DNA of 64,000 nucleotides from Luidia sarsii (Eukaryota; Echinodermata; Asteroidea; Paxillosida; Luidiidae), in contig OX465103.1 in the NCBI GenBank assembly GCA_949987565.1, positions 2,468,011 through 2,532,010 of the forward strand, in the 5' to 3' direction. Each line of letters begins with the position of its first letter. The stretch's first letter is position 1. Positions 10,421-19,875 of this stretch are shown piece by piece. The notes beneath the pieces were generated by a model. That model was given only the letters and a program-made list of their open reading frames with translations, was not told the origin of the DNA and searched no databases. The translations under genes were made by a program, and so were the position numbers.

Positions 10421-11386
10421 GGTAGACTTATTAAGCAATACTTCCCCACAGACAGCAAGAGTAGTTTAATCTTTCCGAAACTCTAACACGAGATTTCAAT
10501 CCATTCCATTGGTCTATTGCATAACTCGTGCAGCAAATTCAGTGGTTTTACATGTATACAGTGGTGCGTGCATTTTGCACGGCGGTCTGTCCGTTCTTGC
10601 ATCGTTTAAGATTCAGTCCCTAAGAAGGGTCAACAATTCCATGCTTTGAAGCGTGGCCTGTTTGAGGCATGCACACTCGGATATTTTCGGAAACGACAGG
10701 GCAGACTAAATAGATTATTGTGTACATTACCCTGTCGCAAATTTAATTCCTGACTTGAGACGTTCAACGTGCAGTGCAATAAAAACAACAATCCGACAAT
10801 CAATCTCAACGAACGCTGGTTCCATTTCAACATCAATCTCGCATAATTATATATCTGCAGTGGATTATAAAACAGGGTGTTTTCTAAAGAATAAACGCGC
10901 TGAGAACCGGGTACGGTACAGTCTGAGAGATTTGGGTGTTTTTTTCTTCGGGTGAGACCTTTGCGCAGGAACGGAAAGGTCCCGTGTAACAAAACTTGGT
11001 ACAAATAAACGGTGTCCAGTAATACAACAACACATTGCCTAACTGCCGACTGGTTTGAAAACAACATTCGCGATCCGGTTGGAACTTCCACTTTCCACCA
11101 CAGGTGGCAAAATCCAAGCCCAAATTATTCAGACTGCACTTTGATATTCCAGGGATCTGCACATAATGCCTCGAATGTAGGGTATAACATTTTCGAATGC
11201 ATAACACCTTTCCTTTTGTTTTGTTTTCTCGATAGATTAAGTGTAGACTCCTTTCCAAACTGTATTGATCGGTCCCTTTCAAACGTATCACATTTTGAAT
11301 CAATCAAGGGATGATTCCGAAAGCAAGAATTGTATACATGCATCACAGTGGGTGCCTTACCTGTGGTTTTACGTACGTGCGCCCTT
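10421..11386. other. intergenic, no gene supported
   Basis: Open frames on both strands (for example 10630-11091 on -) show no domain, no composition like the nearby genes and no splice context. Confidence 0.45.
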
Positions 11387-11487
11387 ACCAGAAATGTCCT
11401 GCTAAATTCGATGTGTCAGGCCCTCTAACTTTCAGGTCTTTTTATTAGTCAGTAAGCAGTTTGCTGCAGTTTTGTTTTGTATTTACC
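11387..11487 (+). mobile_element. diverged PLE terminus
   Basis: GTCCTGCTAAATTCGATG, then GTCAGGCCCTCTAA and TTAGTCAGTAAGCAGTTTGC follow the order of the PLE 3' end, with substitutions in the GAAAC box. Confidence 0.55.
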
Positions 11488-11565
11488 TCAAATAAATGAA
11501 GGGAAAACTGACTGGGAAGCTTTTATACGTGATTTAAAAACAAAGTGACGAAATGGCAAAGAACA

Positions 11566-11641
11566 TTTGGACTGAACCGGGACTTGAAAAAGAGACCCGT
11601 CTGGGTTAACGTACCAGTGCTCTTCCATCTGAGTTATCATC
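11566..11641 (-). mobile_element. tRNA module of the SINE family
   Basis: The reverse strand carries a B-box like CCCGGTTCAG and an A-box like ATAACTCAGATGGAAGAG. The SINE core is missing. Confidence 0.5.
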
Positions 11642-11644
11642 AGT

Positions 11645-11755
11645 ATCCTGACGACGGGCAGATTACACACTACCCGAAATGTTGAATTACCGGCTCTTTT
11701 CAGAGCCACAATTCTTGAAAGAAAATAGATATACATGGTGTCACCGCAAACCTTC
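11645..11755 (+). mobile_element. hammerhead-like core joined to histone-type stem-loop
   Basis: CTGACGA (11648-11654) is followed by a stem (CGGGCAG / CTACCCG), then GAAA and GTT. This is followed by GGCTCTTTTCAGAGCC (11692-11707), the animal histone 3' stem-loop, and CTTGAAAGAAAA, which resembles a histone downstream element. There is no histone gene. Relatives lie at 6.9, 33.7 and 52.9 kb, so this is a dispersed retroelement end. Confidence 0.6.
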
Positions 11756-11945
11756 CACTAAGCTATCCAGGCCTTTGATAGGGCCATCCTTAATAGTCAG
11801 CTAGTCTTTGCCGGAGTGAGGGCACCAGTCAGAAGTAATTCAGCCATTAACTGCCGTACATCTCCAGGGATCACACCCACGCTTTCATTCAGATGCAAAC
11901 AACCAATTGTTGTAAACCTGGCTACGGCAGCTCGGGGATCACACA
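11756..11945 (-). mobile_element. SINE copy at left edge of the GPCR array
   Basis: Reverse orientation: GCCGGAGTGAGGGCACCAGT corresponds to the GGCGCCC core and TGTAAACCTGGCTACGGCAG to the core start. Homology to the GPCR 3' flanks begins directly after it. Confidence 0.65.
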
Positions 11946-12146
11946 AAGTGGAGTCAGTTTTGTTTGTTTGACGAGTATTTTGAAACTTTGATGAATGACA
12001 AAGGAAACCATGTGTGGCCATTGTTTATAAATATCCCTAACAGTAAAGTTCATCCAGTTGAGATTGTGACTCAATTTCCGGCACTGGTTCGGTCGACTTC
12101 GAAGCGAGCTCTGTTGGAAATGTAGTGATAATGCTAAATGCCATGC

Positions 12147-13298
12147 TCAGTTCCCGCGGCATGGTTTCATCTTGCGGAGCTGGTCGAAGCAGTCCTTGCG
12201 GAAGCGGCGGTTTGCCAGCCCGTAGATGACCGGGTTGGCTACGTTGTTGACGTAGACGAAGAGCGTGCAGTTGAGCATGATGCTCAGCGTGTCGGCAGAC
12301 ACGCGGCCGCCGTACCAGACGTGGAGGGCAGCGGCCAGGAAGACCCAGTAGGTCAGCCAGCTCAGCATGAAGACCACGGTGGTGATGAAGAGCATCCGTG
12401 TGGTCTTGCGCTGCAGGGAGAGCGGCTGGGCGCTCTTAGCGGTCTCCTTGGGTCGGGCCTCGTCGGCCCCCGGCGGTGCGGGAGCCTCGCCGGTCACGGC
12501 CGCCTCGGAGCTGCCCCGGACGCTGGAGGCCCTGGCGGCAAAGGCAGAGGGTTGAGAAGGCCCGGCCGCCGTCGAAGCCTGCCCAGGATGCGAGATCGGC
12601 GGCAGGGTGGTGGAGAACTCCCGGTCGACCGTGCTGGCGTAGCCCCGCAGTCCGCCGGTGACGGTCGAGGGTCCGTCCCGCCCGACGCCGCTCAGCGCGT
12701 TGACACGCACGTGGCGCCGGATGACGGCGAAGACGCGCCCGTAGCAGGTGCAGATCACCAGCGTGGCCGCCACGAAGAGCACCATCTGGAGGGCGCCCGA
12801 CAGCTTCTTGGCCGTCATTGAGGGCCAGTAGAGATCCACGGCGAACGGGGTCGTCACCACGGCGGCCACAGCGTACGAGGCGACCAGCAGGCCGCGGGCC
12901 CGGCCCGGCCCCGGCCCCAGCAGGCGGCGCCGCCGCGGCGGCCGGCACACGCAGTCGTAGCGCTCGGCGGCGATGGCGGCCGTCACCCCCACCGAGGCGA
13001 AGACGTTGACCAGGTTGGCCACCAGCACGGCCCGCAGGCCCGGCCCGGGCACGAAGCTGCCCTCCCGCAGGAGGAAGCCGAACTTGACCAGGCTGTAGAA
13101 GCGCATGGCGCAGACGAGGAAGTCCACCCAGGCCAGGCCCATGATCAGGACGTGCGTGCTGGTGCGCTGCGGCTTGGCCCAGTAGACGCGGAAGATCAGG
13201 CCGTTGCCGAAGACCCCCAGCACGATGACCACGCTGTAGAAGACCAGCTTCAGTACGGCGTTGACGGTCATAGCCGCGTCGGGACCGGTAGAGGCCAT
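12147..13298 (-). CDS. class A GPCR, array gene 1 (class A), intact
   Basis: Single-exon seven-TM receptor of 383 residues for the plasma membrane; the ligand is not predictable from sequence. TM1 is about 14-38 with GN at 31-32; TM2 about 49-70 with LAWVD at 55-59; TM3 about 88-113, ending in ERY (112-114) where DRY is usual. TM4 is about 136-156 and TM5 about 167-190. Intracellular loop 3 is long and rich in Ser, Pro, Gly and Ala (about 191-298). TM6 has SWLTY (313-317), so the usual CWxP proline is Thr. TM7 has NPVIY (355-359). The canonical TM3-ECL2 cysteine pair is absent. The ATG at 13298 is chosen because all copies share MASTGPDAAMT and it follows a CT/GA repeat leader. ECL2 and ECL3 read AVDLYWPSMTAKK and LHVWYGGRVSADTLS. 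Confidence 0.93.
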   Translation of the reverse strand: MASTGPDAAMTVNAVLKLVFYSVVIVLGVFGNGLIFRVYWAKPQRTSTHVLIMGLAWVDFLVCAMRFYSLVKFGFLLREGSFVPGPGLRAVLVANLVNVFASVGVTAAIAAERYDCVCRPPRRRRLLGPGPGRARGLLVASYAVAAVVTTPFAVDLYWPSMTAKKLSGALQMVLFVAATLVICTCYGRVFAVIRRHVRVNALSGVGRDGPSTVTGGLRGYASTVDREFSTTLPPISHPGQASTAAGPSQPSAFAARASSVRGSSEAAVTGEAPAPPGADEARPKETAKSAQPLSLQRKTTRMLFITTVVFMLSWLTYWVFLAAALHVWYGGRVSADTLSIMLNCTLFVYVNNVANPVIYGLANRRFRKDCFDQLRKMKPCRGN

Positions 13299-13455
13299 GC
13301 CTCTCTCTCTCTCTCCTCACAAACCAGCCGCCCTCCTGTACTCCAAGAAGTATAAACACAACTCCTCTTCCACACAGCTATAGGAGCCCACAGATCAATC
13401 AACGATGCCAAGATGTCCCGACAACAAACTGATCACGTGCGAAAGAAATTACACT

Positions 13456-13467
13456 GCTTTATAAAAA
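13456..13467 (-). promoter_or_regulatory. TATA box of GPCR gene 1
   Basis: TTTTATAAAGCAGTG on the - strand, about 160 bp before the ATG. The same motif stands at the same place in genes 3 and 4. Confidence 0.6.
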
Positions 13468-13542
13468 ACCCGGTGGACCGATTGAAGCCATCTCATTATT
13501 GCGCAATTAGAACCAATCTCTTTCACTTCCTCTCCCCAAATA

Positions 13543-13765
13543 GACCGATTGTGCGACCACTGTTCACATGCCAGCAAGTGAAGCATAATGGGTTTATTTT
13601 TAATTCCATTTGGCACAGAGCCGCGATGGAAACGTAAAAAGAAGAATGTTGACAATATGATGGTCTTCTTATCCCATTTCCACTCCTGTTCTGAACCAAA
13701 TGAGATTAAAAGATACCCAGTATGAGTCAAGTGATGGCATTTCATTATTGGTCGCCCAATCGGCC
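13543..13765. mobile_element. MITE in the 5' flank of GPCR gene 1
   Basis: Inverted ends of about 50 bp (GACCGATTGTGCGACCA ... TGGTCGCCCAATCGGCC), flanked by TA on both sides, non-coding. It starts about 245 bp upstream of the ATG. A sister copy sits at the same place before gene 2. Confidence 0.75.
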
Positions 13766-14553
13766 TATCAAATGTCTAAGAGTTCAGTCTCATTCCATGC
13801 AGGCATGCGCACGGAATGGATTCGGGGAGGGTAGACGGTAGAGACTTGGGATTCTTGTCCGCAGTACCACGGCAATCATAGGAGAATGGAAACTGAAAAT
13901 GTAATCGTTAAGGACCAGTGTGTAATCTTCTTCCCGTTCCTCCCCAGACGAAGAATTCACCATAACCGCGCCCCATACATAGACGGAGTCTACACATACA
14001 TATGTATACCTTGTCAGTGTCATCGTCTCTGTGAAAAGATTTCAATCTCCAATCGGATTTCGGGCCAAAAGGAAATCATTGGAGAATGCAAGTTGAAAAA
14101 GTGATAATGCAAATCAACAGTTTTATCATTGATTCGTTTTTGGTCCCATTCGCACGCAATCACGATGCTGTTTTTTTTTTACACTGCGTTTGCCTTGCGA
14201 TTTCTGCTCATCATATTGGTTTGATGGTACGACAATTCCACAAGAATATTATTTTTGATTTTATTTAATGACAGTATCAAACGGAATTGCAGAGGAGGAT
14301 GCATCCCCAATGGAGCGGTACCCGACCTACTGTTGCCTGCTCCTGACTGTTGAGTCAGTTTTTCCTTTGTTTGTCTGACGAGCATGGAAACACTTTGAGA
14401 AAATGACGTAGGAAACCATGTTTGACCATTGTTTAGAAATAGGCTTAACCGTAAAGTTCGTCCAGTTGAGATTGTGACTCAATCTCCGGCAAGGTTCAAT
14501 CGACTTCGAAGCGAGCCCGGCAGGAAATTTAATGCTAATGCTAAATGCCACGC

Positions 14554-15702
14554 TCAGTTCCCGCGGCATGGTTTCATCTTGCGGAGCTGGTCGAAGCAGT
14601 CCTTGCGGAAGCGGCGGTTTGCCAGCCCGTAGATGACCGGGTTGGCTACGTTGTTGACGTACATGAAGAGCGTGCAGTTGTACATGATGTTGATTATGTC
14701 ACCCGACACGCGGCCGCCGTCCAAGGCGTGTAGGATGGTAGACATGTAGACCCAGTAGGTCAGCCAGCTCAGCATGAAGACCACGGTGGTGATGAAGAGC
14801 ATCCGTGTGGTCTTGCGCTGCAGGGAGAGCGGCTGGGCGCTCTTAGCGGTCTCCTTGGGCCGGGCCTCGTCGGCCCCCGGCGGTGCGGGAGCCTCGCCGG
14901 TCGCCGCCTCGGAGCTGCCCCGGACGCTGGAGGCCCTGGCGGCAGCGGCAGAGGGTTGGGAAGGCCCGGCCACCGTCGAAGCCTGCCCAGGATGCGAGAT
15001 CGGCGGCAGGGTGGTGGAGAACTCCTGGTCGACCGTGCTGGCGTAGCCCCGCAGTCCGCCGGTGACGGTCGAGGGCCCGTCCCGCCCGACCCCGCTCAGC
15101 GCGTTGACACGCACGTGACGCCGGATGACGGCGAAGACGCGCCCGTAGCAGGCGCAGATCACCAGCGTAGCCGCGACAAGGAGCACCATCTGGAGGGCGC
15201 CCGACAGCTTCTTGGCCGTCAGGGAGGGCCAGTAGAAATCCACGGCTATCGGGGATATCACCACGGCGGCCACGGCGTACGAGGCGACCAGCAGGCCGCG
15301 GGCCCGGCCCGGCCCCGGCCCCAGCAGGCGTCGCTGCCGCGGCGGCCGGCACACGCAGTCGTAGCGCTCGGCGGCGATGGCGGCCGTCACCCCCACCGAG
15401 GCGAAGACGTTGACCAGGTTGGCCACCAGCACAACCCGCAGGCCCGGCCCGGCCACGAAGCTGCCCTCCCGCAGGAGGAAGCCGAACTTGACCAGGCTGT
15501 AGAAGCGCATGGCGCAGACGAGGAAGTCCACCCAGGCCAGGCCCATGATCAGGACGTGCGTGCTGGTGCGCTGCGGCTTGGCCCAGTAGACGCGGAAGAT
15601 CAGGCCGTTGCCGAAGACCCCCAGCACGATGACCACGCTGTAGAAGACTAGCTTCAGTACGGCGTTGATGGTCATAGCCGCGTCGGGACCGGTAGAGGCC
15701 AT
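14554..15702 (-). CDS. class A GPCR, array gene 2 (class B), intact
   Basis: A 382-residue paralogue of gene 1 with the same TM layout and the same ERY, SWLTY and NPVIY motifs. It belongs to class B: TM4-ECL2 reads VISPIAVDFYWPSLTAKK and ECL3 reads LHALDGGRVSGDIIN, nearly the same as the gene at 19876. It differs from that copy at loop 1 (FVAGPGLRVV against FVPGPGLRAV), which suggests local gene conversion. The frame is open to 15720, but the ATG at 15702 gives the shared MASTGPD start. The expected TATA position holds only a degenerate TTTACAGAGCAGCG, so expression may be weaker. That last point is inference. Confidence 0.93.
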   Translation of the reverse strand: MASTGPDAAMTINAVLKLVFYSVVIVLGVFGNGLIFRVYWAKPQRTSTHVLIMGLAWVDFLVCAMRFYSLVKFGFLLREGSFVAGPGLRVVLVANLVNVFASVGVTAAIAAERYDCVCRPPRQRRLLGPGPGRARGLLVASYAVAAVVISPIAVDFYWPSLTAKKLSGALQMVLLVAATLVICACYGRVFAVIRRHVRVNALSGVGRDGPSTVTGGLRGYASTVDQEFSTTLPPISHPGQASTVAGPSQPSAAAARASSVRGSSEAATGEAPAPPGADEARPKETAKSAQPLSLQRKTTRMLFITTVVFMLSWLTYWVYMSTILHALDGGRVSGDIINIMYNCTLFMYVNNVANPVIYGLANRRFRKDCFDQLRKMKPCRGN

Positions 15703-15855
15703 GCCTCTCTCTCTCCTCACAAACCAGCCGCCCTCCTGTCCTCCACGAAGTATACAATCAGCTGCCTTTCTACACGGCTAGTCTAGTAGTCCACAGATAA
15801 ACCAACGACGCAGGGACGAACCAACAACCAACTGCTGTGCCAGAAAAATCACGCT

Positions 15856-15866
15856 GCTCTGTAAAT
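15856..15866 (-). promoter_or_regulatory. degenerate TATA position of GPCR gene 2
   Basis: TTTACAGAGCAGCG replaces the TTTATAAAGCAGCG found in genes 3 and 4. Two substitutions destroy the TATA core. Confidence 0.5.
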
Positions 15867-15939
15867 CCCGGTCAGCCGTGTGAAGCCACGACACTGCTGC
15901 CCAATCTGAATCCTTCTTCTTCCCTCGCCCTTCCCAATA

Positions 15940-16160
15940 GACCGATTGCGCGACCACTGTTCACGTGACGTATAGCGGTTTTTTTTCCCTGTAATCTTAT
16001 TTGGCACGGAGCTGCGGCAGAAATTTACACAGAAAAAAAGGCGGACTATAATATGATAGTCTTCGTAGGTCATTTCCACTTCTGTTCTGCAGCAAATGAG
16101 ATGCAAAAACACCCATTATAAGTCACGTGATGGCATGTAATCATTGGGCGTGCAATCGAT
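15940..16160. mobile_element. MITE in the 5' flank of GPCR gene 2
   Basis: Same family and same relative position as 13543-13765 (GACCGATTGCGCGACCACTG ... CGTGCAATCGATC). The left TA is intact; the right one has changed. Confidence 0.7.
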
Positions 16161-16963
16161 CTGTTAAGTGTTTAAGATTTCAGCCTCACACCATGCAGGT
16201 ATGCGCACTGCATGGATTCGTGGAGGAAGGAGGGGAGGGAGAGCGGTAGACGACAGAGATTTGGGCTCCGTGTCCCGAGAACCACGGAAAAAATAAAATA
16301 ATGGAAATGTAATCATTAAGGGCAGTGTGTAATATTCTTCCCGTTCTTCCCCAGACGAAGAATTCACCATAACCGCGCCCCATATAGGGACGGAGTCTAC
16401 GCATACATATGCACAGCTTGCCAGTGTCATCGTCTCTGTGAGAAGATTTCAATCTCCAAATCGGATTTCGGGCCAAAACAAAAACATTGGAGAATGTTAC
16501 CTCGTTAAAAAAAGTGACGATGCAAGTCAGAAGTTTTATGATTTTTTGTGTGTTCGTATTCACCCGATAATTCATTCGGGTTTTTCTTTGAACTGCCTTT
16601 GCCTGACAGGTTTTGCTCATCACATTGGTCTGAAAATACATGTCAGTTCCTCAAGAATATTTGTTTTGTTTTGTGTAATGACAGTATCAAACGGGATTGC
16701 AGAGGAAGATGCAGCCCCATCGTAGTGATATCCGACCTACTATTGCCTGCTCCTGACTGTTGAGTCAGTTTTTTCTTTGTTTGTTTGACGAGCATGTAAA
16801 CACTTTGAGAAAATGATAAAGGAAACCATGTTTGACCATTGTTTAGGAATAGGCTGAACAGTAAAGTTCGTCCAGTTGAGATTGTGACTCAATCTTCGGC
16901 AAGGTTCAATCGACTTCGAAGCGAGCTCCGTTGGAAATCTAGTGCTAATGCTAAATGCCACTC

Positions 16964-18112
16964 TCAGTTCCCGCGGCATGGTTTCATCTTGCGGAGCTGG
17001 TTGAAGCAGTCCTTGCGGAAGCGGCGGTTTGCCAGCCCGTAGATGACCGGGTTGGCTACGTTGTTGACGTAGACGAAGAGCGTGCAGTTGTACATGATGT
17101 CCAGTGTGCCGGCCGACACGCGGCCGCCGAACCGGGCGTGCAGGGCAGCGGCCAGGTAGACCCAGTAGGTCAGCCAGCTAAGCATGAAGACCACGGTGGT
17201 GATGAAGAGCATCCGTGTGGTCTTGCGCTGCAGGGAGAGCGGCTGGGCGCTCTTAGCGGTCTCCTTGGGCCGGGCCTCGTTGGCCCCCGGCGGTCCAGGA
17301 GCCTCGCCGGTCGCCGCCTCGGAGCTGCCCCGGACGCTGGAGGCCCTGGCGGCAGCGGCAGAGGGTTGGGAAGGCCCGGCCGCCGTCGAAGCCTGCCCAG
17401 GTTGCGAGATCGGCGGCAGGGTGGTGGAGAACTCCCGGTCGACCGTGCTGGCGTAGCCCCGCAGTCCGCCGGTGACGGTCGAGGGCCCGTCCCGCCCGAC
17501 CCCGCTCAGCGCGTTGACACGCACGTGACGCCGGATGACGGCGAAGACGCGCCCGTAGCAGGCGCAGATCACCAGCGTAGCCGCCACGAAGAGCACCATC
17601 TGAAAGACGCCCGACACCTTCTTGGCCGTCATTGAGGGCCAGTAGAGATCCACGGCGAACGGGGTCGTCACCACGGCGGCCACGGCGTACGAGGCGACCA
17701 GCAGGCCGCGGGCCCGGCCCGGCCCCGGCCCCAGCAGGCGGCGCCGCCGCGGCGGCCGGCACACGCAGTCGTAGCGCTCGGCGGCGATGGCGGCCGTCAC
17801 CCCCACCGAGGCGAAGACGTTGACCAGGTTGGCCACCAGCACGGCCCGCAGGCCCGGCCCGGCCACGAAGCTGCCCTCCCGCAGGAGGAAGCCGAACTTG
17901 ACCAGGCTGTAGAAGCGCATGGCGCAGACGAGGAAGTCCACCCAGGCCAGGCCCATGATCAGGACGTGCGTGCTGGTGCGCTGCGGCTTGGCCCAGTAGA
18001 CGCGGAAGATCAGGCCGTTGCCGAAGACCCCCAGCACGATGACCACGCTGTAGAAGACCAGCTTCAGTACGGCGTTGACGGTCATAGCCGCGTCGGGACC
18101 GGTAGAGGCCAT
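16964..18112 (-). CDS. class A GPCR, array gene 3 (class A), intact
   Basis: A 382-residue class A member. ECL2 reads AVDLYWPSMTAKK as in gene 1, followed by VSGVFQMVLFV, unique to this copy at the top of TM5. ECL3 reads LHARFGGRVSAGTLD, the same as the partial gene at the window start. The C-tail has FNQLRKMKPCRGN where the others have FDQLR. The frame continues upstream to 18175 without an ATG; the ATG at 18112 matches the other copies. Its 5' leader resembles that of gene 1, while the further upstream flank resembles that of gene 4. Confidence 0.93.
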   Translation of the reverse strand: MASTGPDAAMTVNAVLKLVFYSVVIVLGVFGNGLIFRVYWAKPQRTSTHVLIMGLAWVDFLVCAMRFYSLVKFGFLLREGSFVAGPGLRAVLVANLVNVFASVGVTAAIAAERYDCVCRPPRRRRLLGPGPGRARGLLVASYAVAAVVTTPFAVDLYWPSMTAKKVSGVFQMVLFVAATLVICACYGRVFAVIRRHVRVNALSGVGRDGPSTVTGGLRGYASTVDREFSTTLPPISQPGQASTAAGPSQPSAAAARASSVRGSSEAATGEAPGPPGANEARPKETAKSAQPLSLQRKTTRMLFITTVVFMLSWLTYWVYLAAALHARFGGRVSAGTLDIMYNCTLFVYVNNVANPVIYGLANRRFRKDCFNQLRKMKPCRGN

Positions 18113-18277
18113 GCCTCTTTCTCTCTCTCTCCTCACAAACCAGCCGCCCTCCTGTCCTCCAGGAAGTATAAACACAACTCCTCTTCCACACAGCTAGGAG
18201 CCCACAGATCAATCAACGACGCAAAGACGTCCCGACAAGCAACCTATCACATAATGTGTGCGAAAGAAATCCCGCTG

Positions 18278-18287
18278 CTTTATAAAT
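18278..18287 (-). promoter_or_regulatory. TATA box of GPCR gene 3
   Basis: CATTTATAAAGCAGCG on the - strand, about 165 bp upstream of the ATG. Confidence 0.6.
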
Positions 18288-18399
18288 GTCCTGTCGAGCG
18301 TTGAGGCCATCTCATTATTGCGCTAATAGAACCATCCTCCTTCTCTCCCACTACCCCCAATTACATGTGATTTCAGCCTCACACCATACACGCATGCGC

Positions 18400-19030
18400 A
18401 CTGAATGGCTCAGGCGTGTGTCCCGATACAAACTGCCGCTATAAGCGATTCCCTTTCCATGCAGCCCGACGTTGGCCGCTCAAACAGTGCATACGGTGCC
18501 GATATATTAAGACGAGGCACTCAAAGAGGTCTATTAGCTGCCTGTCAGCTCCGGTCCTCTCCAAAAAAAAAACTCCGACAATACCGACCCTCCTCTTCTC
18601 CTTTAACTTCTCAAGCCAATGTCAGGGGAGAACCACTTCTGATGTAAACTTGAATACTCACAAGCAAGCAAAGAGTGTTTGCCAAGGATGAAGTCTTTTC
18701 CAAGGATAACGGCCGCCCGCTGAGACGAAAAGACTCGGCGAAAGATAGCATCCACCGGGATGAGCCTCACTTTTGTTTAACCGGATTACTCAGAAAGTGA
18801 AAATGAAGTAAGTAAGGAAGGGAAGGAAAGAGCAGCTCACGCATCCAAATCGAGTGTTGAAAAAGGCCAGGACAATTCGGAGTGACACAGAACAGAATTT
18901 AATTTGCGAGCATATTATAGGTTTCCCAAAGACACCAGTACCCTGGTGACTAACAGACCTTCGTGTCTTACTGCGGGAAGCGCAATGAGCTTATTTGTAT
19001 ACTGCCCCAAACAATGAAACGCCGCTCTTT
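18400..19030. repeat. block-2-specific upstream segment, copy 1
   Basis: About 600 bp before gene 3 is repeated before gene 4 (21310-21915) and absent before genes 1 and 2. Shared blocks include GAGAACCACTTCTGATGTAA and GATAGCATCCACCGGGATGA. No ORF is conserved between the copies. Confidence 0.7.
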
Positions 19031-19034
19031 ATTC

Positions 19035-19152
19035 TGTCTCGGAGGGGGAAGAGATGAGGGGGGGGGGAGGGGAGAGAGGAGAGGGGAGAGGGAGGTGAGA
19101 GGGAGGGGAGTGGGAGGGAGAGGGAGAGGGAGAGGAGGAGGGGAGGGAGACT
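19035..19152. repeat. G-rich tract in array
   Basis: GGGAGAGG-type purine tract. The equivalent tract lies at 21915-22035, with a further one at 22110-22152. Confidence 0.85.
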
Positions 19153-19875
19153 GGCGGTAGACGGGAGAGACTGGGGCTTCTTGTCCCTAGAACCACGGCA
19201 AAAATAAGAGAATGGAAATGTAATCATTAAGGGCAGTGTGTAATCTTCTTTCCGTTCCTCCCCAGACGAAGAATTCACCTTAACCGTGCCCTTAGAGACC
19301 GAGTATAAGCATACATATGCACAGCTTGCCAGTGTCATCGTCTCTGTGAGAAGATTTCAATCTCCAAATCGGATTTCGGGCCAAAACAAAAACATTGGTG
19401 AATGATATATAGTTGAAAAAGTTATGATGCAAGTCAAAAGTTTTATCCTTGATTTGTTTTTGGTCCCATTCAGACGCAATCCCGATGATTCTTTTTTTAC
19501 ACTGCGTTTGCCTGACCATTTCTGCTCATCATATTGGTTTGATGGCACATGTCAGTTCCACAAGAATATTCTTTTTGATTTGTTTAATGACAGTATCAAA
19601 CGGGATTGCAGAGGAAGATGCAGCCCCATCGTAGTGATATCCGACCTACTGTTGCCTGCTCCTGACTGTTGAGTCAGTTTTACCTTTGTTTGTTTTACGA
19701 GCATGTAAACACTTTGAGAAAATGACGAAGGAAACCCTGTCTGACCATTGTTTAGGAATAGGCTTAACCGTAAAGTTCGTCCTGTTGAGATTGTGACTAA
19801 CTGAGATTTGGCAAGTTTCGGTCGACTTTGAAGCGAGCTCGACTGGAAATCTAGTGCTAATGCTAAATGCCACGC

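Noticed and set aside
10630..11091. 153-codon - strand open frame
   Set aside because: No domain, biased composition or conservation signal; overlaps unrelated frames of similar length.
11692..11725. 3' end of a histone gene
   Set aside because: No histone coding sequence lies upstream on either strand and the motif recurs in dispersed copies with the same non-histone flanks.
12436..13359. Long Arg/Gly/Ala-rich open frames in other frames and on the opposite strand across all four GPCR genes
   Set aside because: They are shadows of GC-rich receptor codons, lack domains, and exist only where the receptor frame exists.
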